A stretch of 64,000 nucleotides of DNA from NCBI GenBank assembly GCA_013396755.1, contig VWZF01001694.1, positions 1 through 64,000 on the forward strand. Reading direction: 5' to 3'. The DNA is from Sclerurus mexicanus. Taxonomy: Eukaryota > Chordata > Aves > Passeriformes > Furnariidae. Under the pieces are notes generated by a model. That model was not told the origin of the DNA and did no database searches. It worked only from the letters and a program-made list of their open reading frames with translations. Shown piece after piece: positions 23,154-36,358 of this stretch (positions are counted from its first letter, which is position 1; each line of letters opens with the position of its first letter). The translations under genes and the position numbers were made by a program.

Positions 23154-26123
23154 ATGCTGTGCCTCAGAAAAGGCAACAATTACAGAGAAAGTTATCATCT
23201 GGTACTTTCTCCTGAATTTCCAGTGTGCCATACAGAGTTTTATTAGTCACTTGTAATGAGCAAAGCCTTTTGTGAGACTGCTTTTAATATAGTCAGCACA
23301 ACAGCCCAAGTACAAATATTTATTCTTGTCCTGTACTTCTCCTTTGTTATAAGGTACTGCATACCTATTCAATACAACCACAACCAAATCTGCCATCAAA
23401 TTACTTCTCAATTATGATGGAAACAATTCAGACTTCTGTACTTAAACAGTCCCATTTCCCACCCATATCACAGTAGTTTTAAAGGACTTCCTGCCACAAG
23501 ACTGGTTTAAGACAAGTAGTTCAAGCACATTGTGGCAGCTAATCCTGTGTCCCCTAATTACATATATTCCACTGCTTGCAACAAGATCCACAGCTAACCA
23601 TGAATTTCCCTTTTTCTGTTGAGTTAGTATGTGTGAGATCTGATCCAGAATGCTCATCTTCCCCTATTCTCAGGTAACTTCTCTTTGAAGCTGCTCAGGG
23701 GGGCTGAAAATCTAACAGCCTCAGAAAGAGTGGATCAGTATGAAATAAAAGAGACGGTCAATGGCTGATTGATGTCATCACTGAATATTATGATTCAGTC
23801 AATTTGTATTGATAAAAGTCACGATTTTTATACTAGTGCCATGGTCTATTTTTTTGATATTAAAATTACCATTATAATTTCTCTTTACGCTTCTTTTTCT
23901 TTGAAATTTGGTTGCAATTACAACCAATCAAGAGCAAACAAACCATCCCTTACCTCCTGAATTATGGATTCTGTGACACCAGTATAAATTATACATTCAA
24001 AAATCTGTCTTTCCTTGTTTCCGAAAGTGGTTAATTATATAACATCTGAGAACTGTCTTTCGGAAGGCTAATTTTCATAAGAATAAGTGTGCAATAGTTT
24101 GTTTCCTTCAGAAAACAATTTTCACCCAGCAAAAACGAATAGCAGGAACATCTTGAGAAAACTGCGCTTCGTTCACATATTTACCAACCTTGTGAAGATC
24201 AACCTCATGCCCATGTGCCAACATTTCTCCAACCATGAACTCTCAAATCCAGTGTTTGACCTCTGTGAGCACATGTCGGCACCCTGGACTTCCAAGTGTT
24301 GGACAAGAGTTGTGTCCTCTCAGGAAATTTTAGATCAAACTTGAATCTGGAACACCTGTTCTACACATGCTAACACCTACATGCAACACGCTAAAGCAGG
24401 TATTAGAACTTTAATAACTGTTACTGCTCACAGAAAGATATTTAATTACCCAAAAGGCAGGTAATAACTGTCTGTGAAAGAGGGTGAGTGGCCAACACTT
24501 AAAACAGAAATATATCAGTCCTCAGTCATTAAAAAAAGATTACCAAAAGAAATAAATTAATAAATTTAAAAAAAAACAACAACAAAACTCACTGTATGCT
24601 CACTTCAAGTCAAAACGCATAGATTTTTTTTCCTTATTTTTTCTCACAGTTTGGTATTTAGTCTCTACTACTAGCAGTATAATGGATATTGCCATACTGC
24701 AAGTTAACTGGTTTCCTTAATTTTGACACAGAAAGGTAAGCTAATTTAATAGTAACCAAACACACTTACTTCTTCCTTTAATCATATAGTATTTTTTATT
24801 CCAGTTCATTGCTAATTATCTTCCATATTTATGTGGCTAATTAAGCTCCCTGCCTTCTTCACCCTTCTTTTCCATGACACTGTGTTGCAACACCACAGTC
24901 TTACATGTAGCTTTCCACCTACTTTGTCATAGAGTATTTCCAGAACCTAAAAGTACCTGGGCTTCAGGTAACCATTCAAACTGTTCACACAACCAAGGGT
25001 CTTTAAGGAGCCTATATCAGTATGCCCTAAAGCTGAAACAAATTCTTGTAACATACATGCCAGAACAGCTAGATAAGAGTTCACAGCTTTAGCGAATGAT
25101 ACTCAGGTACTGCTGAAGCATACACCTGCAGTGAGGAGACTACATTAAGAACAGACCTTTTTCCTCTGTCAGAACAACCCTAGAAAATGTGTCAGATAGC
25201 AAATCATTTCTAATTCAAATGCCTAGTGATGCTCAGTGGTTTCAAAACACTTTTTAAGGACTTTTTTTCCTACGGGCCACTGCATTCCCAGAAAAATATG
25301 GTAAAACAACTGAATTAGTGCTTTTGATATGGACAACTGCAAACCTACACATATTTTTCCCATTCTGGGGTAGAGAATGACTCTCAGTTCTGGAGATAGC
25401 CTGTTCATCTGACTTGCCCTAAGTTTCCCCAGCTAACCTGCTTGGGCAAGCCCTTAGCAAGAAACAAGTTCTGTGTGCATTTTATGATGCATGAGACAGA
25501 GTTGTGCAGTAAGCATTAAGCTGCTGTGCACTGAATGTCTGAAAAGTTTATTATCTGTGCAGCAATTAATCAGGAAAAAAAAAAAGGCAGGTAAAATAAT
25601 CCCCTGCTTAGGGGTTTGTATGAAGAAGGTGGCAACAGTATATAAGAACCAACACAAGACACAAAGCGTAAGTAATCTCAACAATCTTAGCAGTACACAC
25701 AGATTCTTCACAATCCTCATCTGAGAAATCAGAATGAAGTTGTCACTGTTCTTCTATAATGCCACACCTTCTTAACAGTCTCCAGTGGCAAAGCCCAAAT
25801 AGTACATCTGAGAAACACGAACAATGACATTCATATGAATCAGCAGGCAGAACTTTGTGGAAGGCTGTTTATGCTAAATTACTTAGGTTTTGACGTTTCC
25901 ATGCTGAAATTTCAAAAGAGCATATCTGTGGGTATTTTTTGATGAATTATGTATCATAAAGTGAGTTATTATGAAAAAGCTACAGGTGAGCTCAAGATTT
26001 TTGGTTTTCATTAGCCAAAAATGACCTGAAATGTAGAATTATTGAATTCAGTATATTGAAACCTGGCACGAACCCCATAACTTTCCTCCTGCAACAAAGG
26101 ATCAAATTATATGCCTTGCTGTG

Positions 26124-26163
26124 AAATTTAGTTATAATACCTATCAAATTTAGTTATAATACC
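26124..26163. repeat. 22-bp period tandem duplication
   Basis: An exact 18-bp core, AAATTTAGTTATAATACC, occurs at 26124-26141 and again at 26146-26163 with 4 spacer bases. Confidence 0.85.
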
Positions 26164-26730
26164 CTTTGAACACAAAATTATCCTTAATACAGTTTTATCT
26201 TTACTGCATCATCGCTAAATTGCACCAGGATAAGTGTTTAAGGGCTCTAATGAAAGGTTTATAGGATGAACGTCTCAGAAAGTAACTAACTATCTGAACT
26301 CCATAAAGATGATCAGGACAATTACTCTTGGGCAAAAGTGTTTAACACAACGTCAAAACTATACACCATTTGTATATTTAAGTACAGTTCCTGTTGAACC
26401 CTACTACTTTCTTCTGTCCAGGCAGTGAGGTTACTGTCAGGGAAAACAGATGAGTCTTCTAGCTTTTCTAGCTTTGTTGTTCCACTCCTCCCCTTCTAAT
26501 GCTGGTGCCAGACTCCCATTACAAGTTAGAAGGCATTTGCAGTTTGCAAAATAGCTTGTAAACAAGAGTTTCAGAAAAACCCACACAACACGGCATCTTC
26601 TGGAGGATTGAAATTGTAACAAAAATCCTGCAACTGCCAATAGAATTTCCTTTGTTTTTCAACTTTGAACTAAATATTAGTGAGCGAGAAACTTTTGTTG
26701 ATCCCTTTGCAAACATCCTAAGTGCTCTAG

Positions 26731-27617
26731 TGTTATAGTTTCAATACTGGGGGAATTCCTTCCTAACGACTTCAGAGATAACGCCTTTGTCTGTGGAGAC
26801 TAGATAACAAAGGCAAACTGCATATTCATGTGGTGCTGGGGATCACTCATCTAGTTTTTGTTCTGCTCTCTCCCCAGGTCGGGAGGGGAGAGGGTGGGGA
26901 GCGGCGAGGGGGGCGGCTCCTTTTTTTCCTGCGCAGGTCAGCGGAGGTGAAAAACCTACTGCAGCGACCGGCGCGGGGAGTGAGGCAGGGAACACACCGG
27001 TGTCCGGAATCTACTGGATAGCTGGGATTCTTCTGCCTTCTCATCCCTGACTGGACCGCTTTTTGGTCATCTGTGGAGGTTGCGGAGCTGTCTGGGAGAG
27101 GAGAGAGAGAGACTGGCTCCTGTTCCTCCATTTTCCAAGATAGACCATCTGTTGCTGTTACAGCCATCTCCATCACTGCCATCTCCATCACTGGTGAGCG
27201 AGGGAGAAACCGAGACCAGCGGGCCGGGCACGACATCGCCTCCTGCTGTCCGTGACTATCACTGCATCCCCTGGGAGCGGGGCCAGCGGTTGAGGCGCGA
27301 CATCGCCTCCTGCTGTCCTTACATACAATTGCAGTCCTTTTTGGGGATAGCTAAGGGACCCTTTAACTTTTTTTTCTTGTCGTTTGGGAAGGGGGAAGAT
27401 TTTATCATAAACTGTTGGGGTTTGGTTTTGGTTTTTTTTTTGGTTTTTTTTCTGGAGATACATATAAGTGTATTGTGATTGAGAACTGTTATCCTTTTCC
27501 ATATATATATATATTTCCTAATTAAAGTTTTGTTTCTTTTCTAAATTTAAAGAGAGAGGGATTATTTTTTTTTTTCTGGTCAACATTGATATCTTAGTCC
27601 TCCTTTGAACTAAGACA
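26731..27617 (+). mobile_element. ERVL-like solo LTR, full-length copy (887 bp)
   Basis: Begins TGTTATAG and ends CTAAGACA, with a perfect 5-bp duplication TCTAG (26726-26730 and 27618-27622). Its ends are homologous to the short LTR at 941-1338. Its middle (about 26840-27330) is GC-rich and CpG-containing and holds a polypyrimidine-AG splice-acceptor-like site near 26875. It also has a 15-bp tandem duplication (27163-27192) and a 20-bp direct repeat with 67-bp spacing (27232-27251, 27299-27318). The right part is AT-rich with (TA)n and an ATTAAA-like signal. Frames inside it, such as 27080-27478 plus and 26847-27236 minus, are spurious. Orientation is tentative. Confidence 0.88.
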
Positions 27618-27622
27618 TCTAG

Positions 27623-30600
27623 GTACAAGGCATGTTTGTGAATAAATTGTGCTGTTTACATCTTTAGAAACTTCAGCTTTGTCTTGTATTTTCTTCTTTT
27701 TTTTTTAATGTTACCAGGACCGTGTAGTGATGGGTTTGTACGAACCAAAAAAACCCTAAAAATTGGTCAACACCAATGTCACCACTGCAAACACACAGCA
27801 GTAAGCTCCTGTATTTGTATTCAGATGTTTACACCAATGAACAAAGCAGAGTAGGGCCACAGGCATCCCACATCTACATGCCCTTTGCAATTTTTAAAGG
27901 GCAGTTTCACATGTGCTCCAGCACAAGGCAGCTGGGCTAAGACACAATTCAGGCAAGGCTACACCAGAAAGACTTTGCTCCCTAAAGGGAATCGGGAGAA
28001 AAAGCAGAAAGACACAATAGTAGGAAACACCATGACCCTAGAAAAAGGTGGTGAGTAAGAAAGATGAGGAAATGCTGGATAACAGAGCTCAAATGTTTAG
28101 CCTTTGAGATTAAAGATCATTAAAAGTGTCCCCTCACCTCCCCATGTCTCCATATTAATCCTTTAATCCTGTTTTCAGAAATAAAAAAAGAAAATAATCT
28201 TACAGACTTTTACTCATAGCAGTATGATCCATCTGGGTCTTTGAGTTTTAAAATGGAAAAATAGGTATTATCCAATTTGAGAACTCTACCACAGCAACAC
28301 TATTTTCATGTGGATAACAAGTGAGTCCAGTTCTGATTGGTTCCAACTTGGGGTGGGAGGAGTTAATAAAGAAAAAACAAGCTGTCAATTGTACATGCAT
28401 TGAACTTTTTTTTTTTATAATAAACCATAAACTAAACCTGCATATTTTCTTTGCAATTTAAATTGCTGGTTTATAAGTACAACAGCAAACATCTTAGCAA
28501 GACCACTTATTCTTTGTGTATTCCCATAAGCAGGGCTTATCAAACTTCTAGACTTGGCATAAACTAATATGGAGCAGATTTACATGCTTAAGAGACTTTT
28601 TTCCGCCCAATTTTTACAGACTTGATAATAACTGTACTTTACTTTTTAGTACATGAGATTTTTATGCTTCTTTTACAATATAATTTAGAAAAATAGAAAG
28701 GAAATATGAAATATTTCACTGGGCTGAGATTGAAAACTCTCAAGTACCACAGGAGCTAAGTTGTCCAAAAATTTAATCTATGATCCCACATTTCCAGAAT
28801 TATACAAAATTGCCAGCATCTCCCAACACTCAGTTCATGTATTATTGCTTTTACATGTTTAACACTTGCAGTTAAACGTTACACTGCTTGAGTGCTCATC
28901 TTTGTAGTTCTACTAATTACTGTACAGTTAACATAGAAATCACAAAGAACAGATTCACAACTTCATCAAACAGTAAGAACTCTCAGACCTACTTTAATTT
29001 GAATCATACAGGAAAAAAAAAAGGTCTTATTACCAGTCTGTCTTTCTTAACAGACCACACACTTTCATATACTTGAAATTAGCCAACTGCTATCACACAC
29101 ACCATTATAGCAACGAAACACAGACATCTGAAAATTCCAAACTAGGAAAGTTCCCTCCCAGTGCTTGGACTAGCCTATACCATTATGCAATAATTCTCAT
29201 TTCAGATATTACACAGAACTCAGAATCTGTTCAGAGCAGTAACACAAAATATATTTAAAGTTTTATCATGCTGACTTATGTGATCTCAATCATCAAGAAG
29301 CTCACAAGAATTTCCAGAGCATGTTTTGCATCACAAAACATACTGATAAAGAGGAATTTTAGTTTTGCCTAACTTATAAGATTATATTAAATAAATGGCT
29401 TAGCCATTCAAAGTTCTCTGCCAGGTTTCTTCTGAAGTCAAAAAAAGTTGAATGGCATTTCACTATGGTTACCATTGAAAAAGAAAAGATCTACTGTTAG
29501 AAATGCACAACCCACTCAGATGGTTATTAACAGTCATTTCGAGCTACAGTAAAAAATCAGAGTTCCCTTTCAGAAAGTCAGACCCAGTTTAAATGGTGGT
29601 TTTGCTTCTGTTTTTGTTTTCATGGACGGTTCCTAACGTGTAGCAAGACAGTCTAAATCACAGATTTATTTACAGCTTGCAAAAGTAAAAATATGATTGG
29701 GAAAGAAAAGTTAGAGCGAGCAAGAGCAGCACTCTGTTGTATTGGAAGCCCAGCAACAGTGTTTGAGAGTTTGTCGCCCTATTTTTGTGTTACAAGTGAT
29801 ATCCTGTGTATATTTTTCTCCAGCCCATCTGACTTGGGCCAATAGAGCACACAGACCCTGTCAGGCTCTTGTGCCAGCAGAGCCACTTCTAAGTAAGAGA
29901 AAGTGTTTCCTCTCTTGGTCTCTGCCACAAAATTTGCCAGATTCCAGACACACTCATGTTCAGAGAGAAAAAAAAAGTCCCCATCATCTACTGCTACCCT
30001 GGCCTTCAGAAGGGCTAATCACTTCTGCAGTTGCCATCAGCTACACAGGCACACTCTGCAAGGCAGGTAACAATGCTGACTACTAAATGGAGACTGCTGA
30101 CATTCTGATGGTAACATTTCCAAGAAAAATTTCCCTAATCAAATTAGGCATTGTGCAAATAGATGAAATTTTATTTTTTGATCACTTGTACCCGCTTGCA
30201 TTCTAAACCCCATTTTTTTGTACAGTCCTAGAGAAGTGAAGCCACTTTTGCAATTGTTGTAATTACTAGAAGAATAAGTAACATAAAGCATGTTAAGTCA
30301 CAAATGTTCTTCAGGGTTGTCATGAGCCACTAGTTGCATTCTCCCTCTCACCTTTAAAAAAAATAAAAAAAAAATAAAAATTTTTGTATTCCAGCAAATT
30401 CTGCCCAAGAAAACCAGCAGGCTTTTTAAACATTGTCAATCTCAGTTTCATTGTTTATTTTATGTATATATGTGCTCAGAAAAATACTGGTAATCATGGC
30501 AAAAATAACTAGAATCAGCTTGATGTTTCAATGGTGTAGTTAAAAAACTAACCCAACCCCTTAATGATAGCAAAAGCTGTTAATTTCTTAAGAAGCTTAA

Positions 30601-33095
30601 ATTACACAAGCCAGAATTCTTTGTCCAAGGTCGTGGCTCATGCCCAGGGGAATCCCCCTGCAAGAACACATGAAGATGCATCCTCGGACTTAAAACACAC
30701 AAGGAACTGCTGAGATACACAAATATCTCCTTGTTAGCCAGATGTTATGTGCCTTTTTTCATCTCTTGATAATTTTAAAGTCATTCACCAGGTAGAACTG
30801 GCCAATATAATCCCTGTTCAGTCCAATACAGATGCCAAGGGATTAGACCACATGTCTCTCAGAAAGCTGCCAGTGGACACCTGTAATCTCCTCCCTCGCA
30901 ATTTTTTATTGACCCTTTAAGGCTTCAAGTACTTTCATGCATAGCAGAGAGTATACTTTGTATATGTGCATACTAATGTCCATTTCCTCTATTAAAAACT
31001 ATATATATATTTTAAAGTAAAAAAGGAGAAACTGTCAATTGAGAAAAAAATATATTTCACTAGTTTGGTCATTGGTCAGAAAAGATCCATTCATATTTTA
31101 CCCCACTAACATTTTAGACAGTTACTAGAGAATTCAAAATGCATTTATAACCTAAGAACACACCATTTTTAGAAAGCTATAAAACTTAATCCTTGTAGAA
31201 TAGGAATAGTGCTTCAAAATAGCTTTTAAAAAGGCTATTAAAACTGCACACTTCAGATAAAAAAAAGAGTAATGCTCTGGATTCTGACATCATCTTTATA
31301 CAAACGCTTTCTTCCTGCTACTCAACTGTGTGAAAAAAATCCCACCTATATTCTAAAGATTACATCTTTGGACTTTCAAAAAGTCAAGTAATTAAGACTT
31401 TAGTGGGGTTTCTAATTTTATGAAAAGGTTTTTTTGCAACTTTCAGATGGCCGAGAAAGAAATATTCTCATATTGCTTCATCTGTTTGTGAGAGCATCTT
31501 AGTCTTTTCATACCCACTGACATGAAAAAAATTAAGTGAACAGGCATTTCTTCTGATACAACTCTGGATTAGACTTCCAAAAGCGTTTTGTTTATAAAGC
31601 ACAGACAAGACAATTAACTGACACTGAAATAATAGATCAGCAAACCACAGCAGTCTGTTAATCTAATACTGACTACAATAAACTATTCATTTTTTAGGTC
31701 AAAATGTATTTCTTTTTGGGAACATACAGGGTTCTTGGGCTCTCCCAGGCAAAAAAGTCTCCATATTATATAGTCAGTGTAGTGAGCAAAGGATAACCCT
31801 TTTCTCTTCATAGAGAAAAGCAATGAAAAATAAATTAAACAAAAAATAAATCAAGGCACAGGGCTCATATCTCCAAGGATCTTCCCTTCTAGCAGAAATC
31901 TCTTTTCTCATGTCAGATTCAGCCAAGTGTGCTGCACACTACAGCCAAAATCCACAATTCAGAAACAAGAACAGTCTGTGCTATGGCACAAACAAAAGGC
32001 TTGAAAGAGAGGAAGTATGGCTGGGCAGTAACTGTCTCATGCCTTGATAATTTCCAATACAGAAACCAATTCTTGATGTAAATACACCTCCAATCAAATT
32101 TGCTGGTTTTGCTAAATGACAAAAACAATAACACCCACTCCCCAAACAAAAATCAAGAAACAAAGCACCAAAAACTCCAAAACACTATCCACCGATTTTT
32201 TTACATGCTTATTACAAAGAATACCAACCCCAAAATAAGTACAAACATGCACTTTTATTTCTCCCTCAACTCTTGGGGGTGTTTCACTCAGGTTCAGCTT
32301 CTTTGACTGACTGCAGCAGTGCCAGCACATCACAGCAGCAGGCCCAGGTGTGAGAACAGAAAAATCACAAAAAGCCATGACCCTCTCAGTCTTTCTTGTT
32401 GACATGCTTCTTCTATATGAAATTTTTTTCTTTTGGGGGTTGAGATACTTCTTAGGAGTTGACACATGCAGGCTCTGGTTCTGCAGTAGCGAACACTTAT
32501 GAATATACATGAGATGGCTACACAGAGTTTCCTCCCTATCCTGCAACTCAGGTACCGGCCAAGGGAATTGAGACTCGCATCCCCAACTCCTCAGAAAATT
32601 ACACTATGGCAAACAGCAATCACTCTAATTCTGAGCTGAGCCTCTTTAGCTGCTTTGGGAAGTCATTTATTTTCTATTTGCTCACATTTTTAAATGTTTC
32701 ATTTCTAGTACGCTAGTTTTCATTTTTATGAAAGATTCTAATTTTTTTGAGTTCTGAATTAGACAGCTGAAGTCTTCATCCACCCAGATATCACAGAGAT
32801 ATATTTCTTTTTGGAGGCTAATCTCTAACCTGATTGTATTAGATATGCTTTCTGCCAGTTTTATTTGACGACTTTATCTGTCCTTTCCTTCCATATTACT
32901 CCCACTCAAGGCGGGAGTGGGAGAAAGACATGCCATTTATTCTTCTAACAGTCTCTTCCCATACAACCACAACACACAATTAATAATCTTAGTATTTGAG
33001 TAAGACTTCTTAAAAAATCATATTCAATGTGAAAGATGTCTAGTTTTACCCCTTCATGATTTCAGCTCCATTTCAGAGGTTTGTTTTTTTTTTTA
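27623..33095. other. AT-rich non-coding stretch
   Basis: Holds only simple sequence, such as an A-rich run at 30356-30380, and a small GC-rich hairpin at 32899-32923. The 114-codon plus frame at 29742-30086 and the 144-codon minus frame at 32112-32546 show no family features or convincing splice support. Confidence 0.5.
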
Positions 33096-33098
33096 AGC

Positions 33099-33525
33099 CC
33101 TATGATAAGAGGGCTGGAGCACCTCTCCTAAGAAGACTGGCTGAAAGTTGGAGTTGTTCAGCCTAGAGAAGAGAAGGTTCTAGGGAAAACTTATAGCAGC
33201 CTTCCAGTACCCAGGAGGGCCTGCAAGATAGATTGAGAGGGACTTTTTACAAGGACATGGTAGGATAGACCAAAAGAGAATGGTTTGAAACTGAAGAGGG
33301 GAAAGTTGAGGTTCTTTACTGTGAGGATGGTGAGACACTGGAAGAGGTTGCTGGGAGAAGCTGTGGATGTCCCATCCCTGGAAGTGTTCGAAGGCCAGGT
33401 TGGATGGGGCTTTGAGCAGCCTGGTCTAGTGGAAGGTACTCCCTGCCCACCCATGGCAGGGGAATTGGGACTAGATTATCTCTGAAATTCCTTCCAACAC
33501 AAACCATTCTATAATTTTATGATTT
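33099..33525 (+). mobile_element. CR1 LINE 3' end (427 bp)
   Basis: A well-preserved plus-strand CR1 terminus. It starts AGGGCTGGAGCACCTCTCCT and runs through the ORF2 C-terminal region, including GACACTGGAAGAGGTTGCTGGG. The 3' untranslated region has CATCCCTGGAAGTGTTCGA and ends in ATTCTATAATTTTATGATTT. It is 5'-truncated and carries stops. Confidence 0.93.
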
Positions 33526-35545
33526 GAACATAACTCTGAAAGTTTGGCATATTAACAGTACACTTATTTTAGAGCTAGACGTAATTTTAGTATATATCCT
33601 GCCTTTTCATCATGTCTTGAAGATTTACTCCAGCATAAGATAAAGAAGCATACTGAATTTATTCATGAGCCTCAAAAACTAAAACATTATACAGCTCATG
33701 TTATAGTTTAATGTCTGATTTAAAATACAGAGACTTAAGAATTTTTTTCTTGATACCCTAATATAGTACTTTTCTTAACCTGTTAGTGGGAAAACAAAAC
33801 CATCCACCACACTATGGAATTTTTACTCATGAAGAGTGATATTTACCACTGCCCAAGACAGTCAATGTAGTGATTTTCAAAATAATTCATTTTTCCAGAT
33901 TTATCTTAATATTTATTATTAAAAAAACAAGCCAAGAAGCTGAATAAACAAGCTAAAATAAATCAGTTTTGCACTTTAAGACTGAACATTCTGTGTTTCA
34001 AGGGAAATACTATATGCATACGTTGCCACTGCCTGCTACTGCGGGAAACTCCTTCATAACAGAAGAGGATGAGATTTCAGCAGGACCAGTCGTCACTGGT
34101 TGCCTTATATTTTATCATCATGCCAATTTCTGCTGGGGAGAAATGAATATAAAAGCAAGACATTCTACTTATCTTGGTTTATCTTCCATATTGCTACACC
34201 TTACAAAAAAGAGTTTTGATTGCTAACTCCAAAGTCAATCATTGAAATCCAAAGCAGTAAGCCTTACAACCCTTACAGTATTGCTTGGGGTTGGCTTGTT
34301 TGTGTTGTTCATTTCTTGAAGCTTTGCGCTATGTTGTTTTTTTCACCTATTTTTTTTAAGAAATCAAAAAAAAAACCCCACAACTTTCCCTGTAATTTAT
34401 TATGCCACTAAAACAGCCAGGGGCAGCTAATGCTTAGTAGAAATAATATATGATAAACACTTTGCCATAATTTATAGGCAGGCAAACCTGAAGCTAGAAT
34501 GAGTCTCATTACAATGCCATTTCTCGAAGTTAAGTCCAGCTGCACGTCACTCCAAAGAATTATGCATATTCCCTACTTAAGTCTATTAGGGGACAGGATA
34601 TTTTCTCCCCTTCATTTTCATTTTACCACTGCATTTACACTAACTGTGTGGGTAATGTCAAGAAATGATCCATGTTAAGAAAACTATTAATTCTGATTCC
34701 ATAATTAGAAGGGACCAGACCCTGCCTGTTTGGAACCAGCTCTTCATGTTGGTTCCCATGTGCATAAAATGAGCAGCCTTTCTTCCAATGAGAAATACCA
34801 GGGCACTGCTTTAGCTGCATTCAGAAAAATGACCACTTGTTTCCAGTAGCACTGAAGAAAAAATAAATGGTGAATATAAAGAGTATTGGAGCAAATACGA
34901 AAAAGACTAGGCAGACCCTTAGGCATCCCTCAGTCCAGCCTCCTTGCTGCACATCATGCAGCCACCCCATCTTTTATCAGTACTTCACTGTTCTGCTCCC
35001 TCAAGGTTTACTTACTTGGCAGCAAAAAGAACAATTTATTTTTTAAATGTGTGGAAGAAGTGTGGAAAGCTGCATGTACATGAAAAAAAGTATGCCTTCT
35101 TACAGCTGTTATTGACACACTGGAAATATCAATTTTGGTTTCCTCACTCAATTCAGAAGTTCTCAATAAATATAACTTTCCAGATTACTTAGATCCCCTT
35201 TTCCTGTACTACAAAAATGCTGTTATCTAGGCCTGAAACCAACAGATCTGACATCAACAGGAAACCACATCATACTGACTTTTCACACGGTATTTTTCAC
35301 CACTCACACACGTTTTCCTTTCCCATTTACCTCCTTTCTCTCCCACTACATTCCTTTTCCATTGAGTTTACACTCCATAAAACATGTATCAATTTTATCC
35401 ATTCATGTAACTCTGATATTTTAAAACATAAAAAACTTGCTTTAATGATAGTTAGAGCAATTAAAATATGTCCTACTTTTGAAATGCTGTGAAAAGTGAT
35501 TACACGTTTACCTCCAAAATTCTTTCATGTTCTATGTCTCAAAAG

Positions 35546-35608
35546 ACTTCCCCAAACTTTGCAATCTCCAGTCATACGAATTCTTCTCCTATTTCCAATG
35601 AACAGAAG
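35546..35608 (+). other. Weak candidate exon (63 bp, symmetric)
   Basis: A near-consensus donor AACAGAAG|GTAAGG follows a 21-codon Ser/Thr/Asn-rich frame. The acceptor CAAAAG, after a TTCTTTCATGTTCTATGTCTC tract, is only moderate. No protein family recognised. Confidence 0.12.
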
Positions 35609-36291
35609 GTAAGGGGAAAAAAAAAACCCAAAAAACAACAAGGGGGGCTGTGGGTCACCTTGGACATTGCAACATCAAGGACAGTGAGCTAAACTGTCCT
35701 AACTTATGAAGTATTGATTCTAAGATTCAAGACATCCTAGATCTCAGGATGTCTTCAAGTAGGAAGACACCCTTTTCTCCTATCCAAAGTCAGATGTACA
35801 TTTATAGGTTCCTTTCAATCAGCTGTAGTAAGTATATATATTCTTGCACGCATGGAAACTAACAGAAAAAGAATGTTCTGATGATGAACAGAAGAATATA
35901 AAGAGTAACATCTGAACCAGGCTCAGTTCTGCAGAGCTCCAAGAAAGATCATGTATAAATAGATATGACTAAGTCTTTAGAATAAAAGTCCAAGACTTTC
36001 ATGTGCCTTAAACATCAAGTTTCCTATCCACATCCATGTTGCTTTCTTCACTACATTTTCACAGTTCATTTTCTCCACTAATAAAATGTTTTGTCCAAAA
36101 AACCCACTTTATTTGCACTTAGTCTGATACAGAAGAATGAACTAGACTTCTAAAGTTAAGACATGAAAAAATTCTGTATCAATTACCACAGCTGTAGTCA
36201 AGACAATGACGCTATACAGTTCATAACCAAGTCAACAGCTCTACTACTCCTGGTACTGTGTTCATTCGCAAAGCAAATTTTGACAAGGATG

Positions 36292-36358
36292 AATACTAAG
36301 TTAACTTAGTATTACAGTTTAACTTAGTATTTCCTGTACAGTTAACTGTACAGGAAAT
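36292..36358. repeat. Two adjacent perfect palindromes centred on GTTAAC
   Basis: A 22-bp perfect palindrome (36292-36313) and a 30-bp perfect palindrome (36329-36358) are each centred on GTTAAC, with centres 41 bp apart. A further TTTAACTTAGTATT copy of one arm lies between them. Both can form cruciforms or hairpins. No target-site duplication or terminal motif of a known transposon was recognised. Confidence 0.9.

Larger units (their letters stand above)
21585..26725. other. AT-rich non-coding stretch
   Basis: Contains a single n at 22062, an A/G-rich run at 23110-23153, and a 22-bp tandem repeat near 26124. A minus-strand 68-codon Lys/Glu-rich frame at 22564-22770 overlaps pyrimidine-rich plus-strand DNA, has no convincing splice sites and is judged a composition artefact. 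Confidence 0.5.

Noticed and set aside
26847..27502. Frames of 104-132 codons on both strands
   Set aside because: They lie inside the GC-rich middle of the solo LTR at 26731-27617 and have no domain resemblance.
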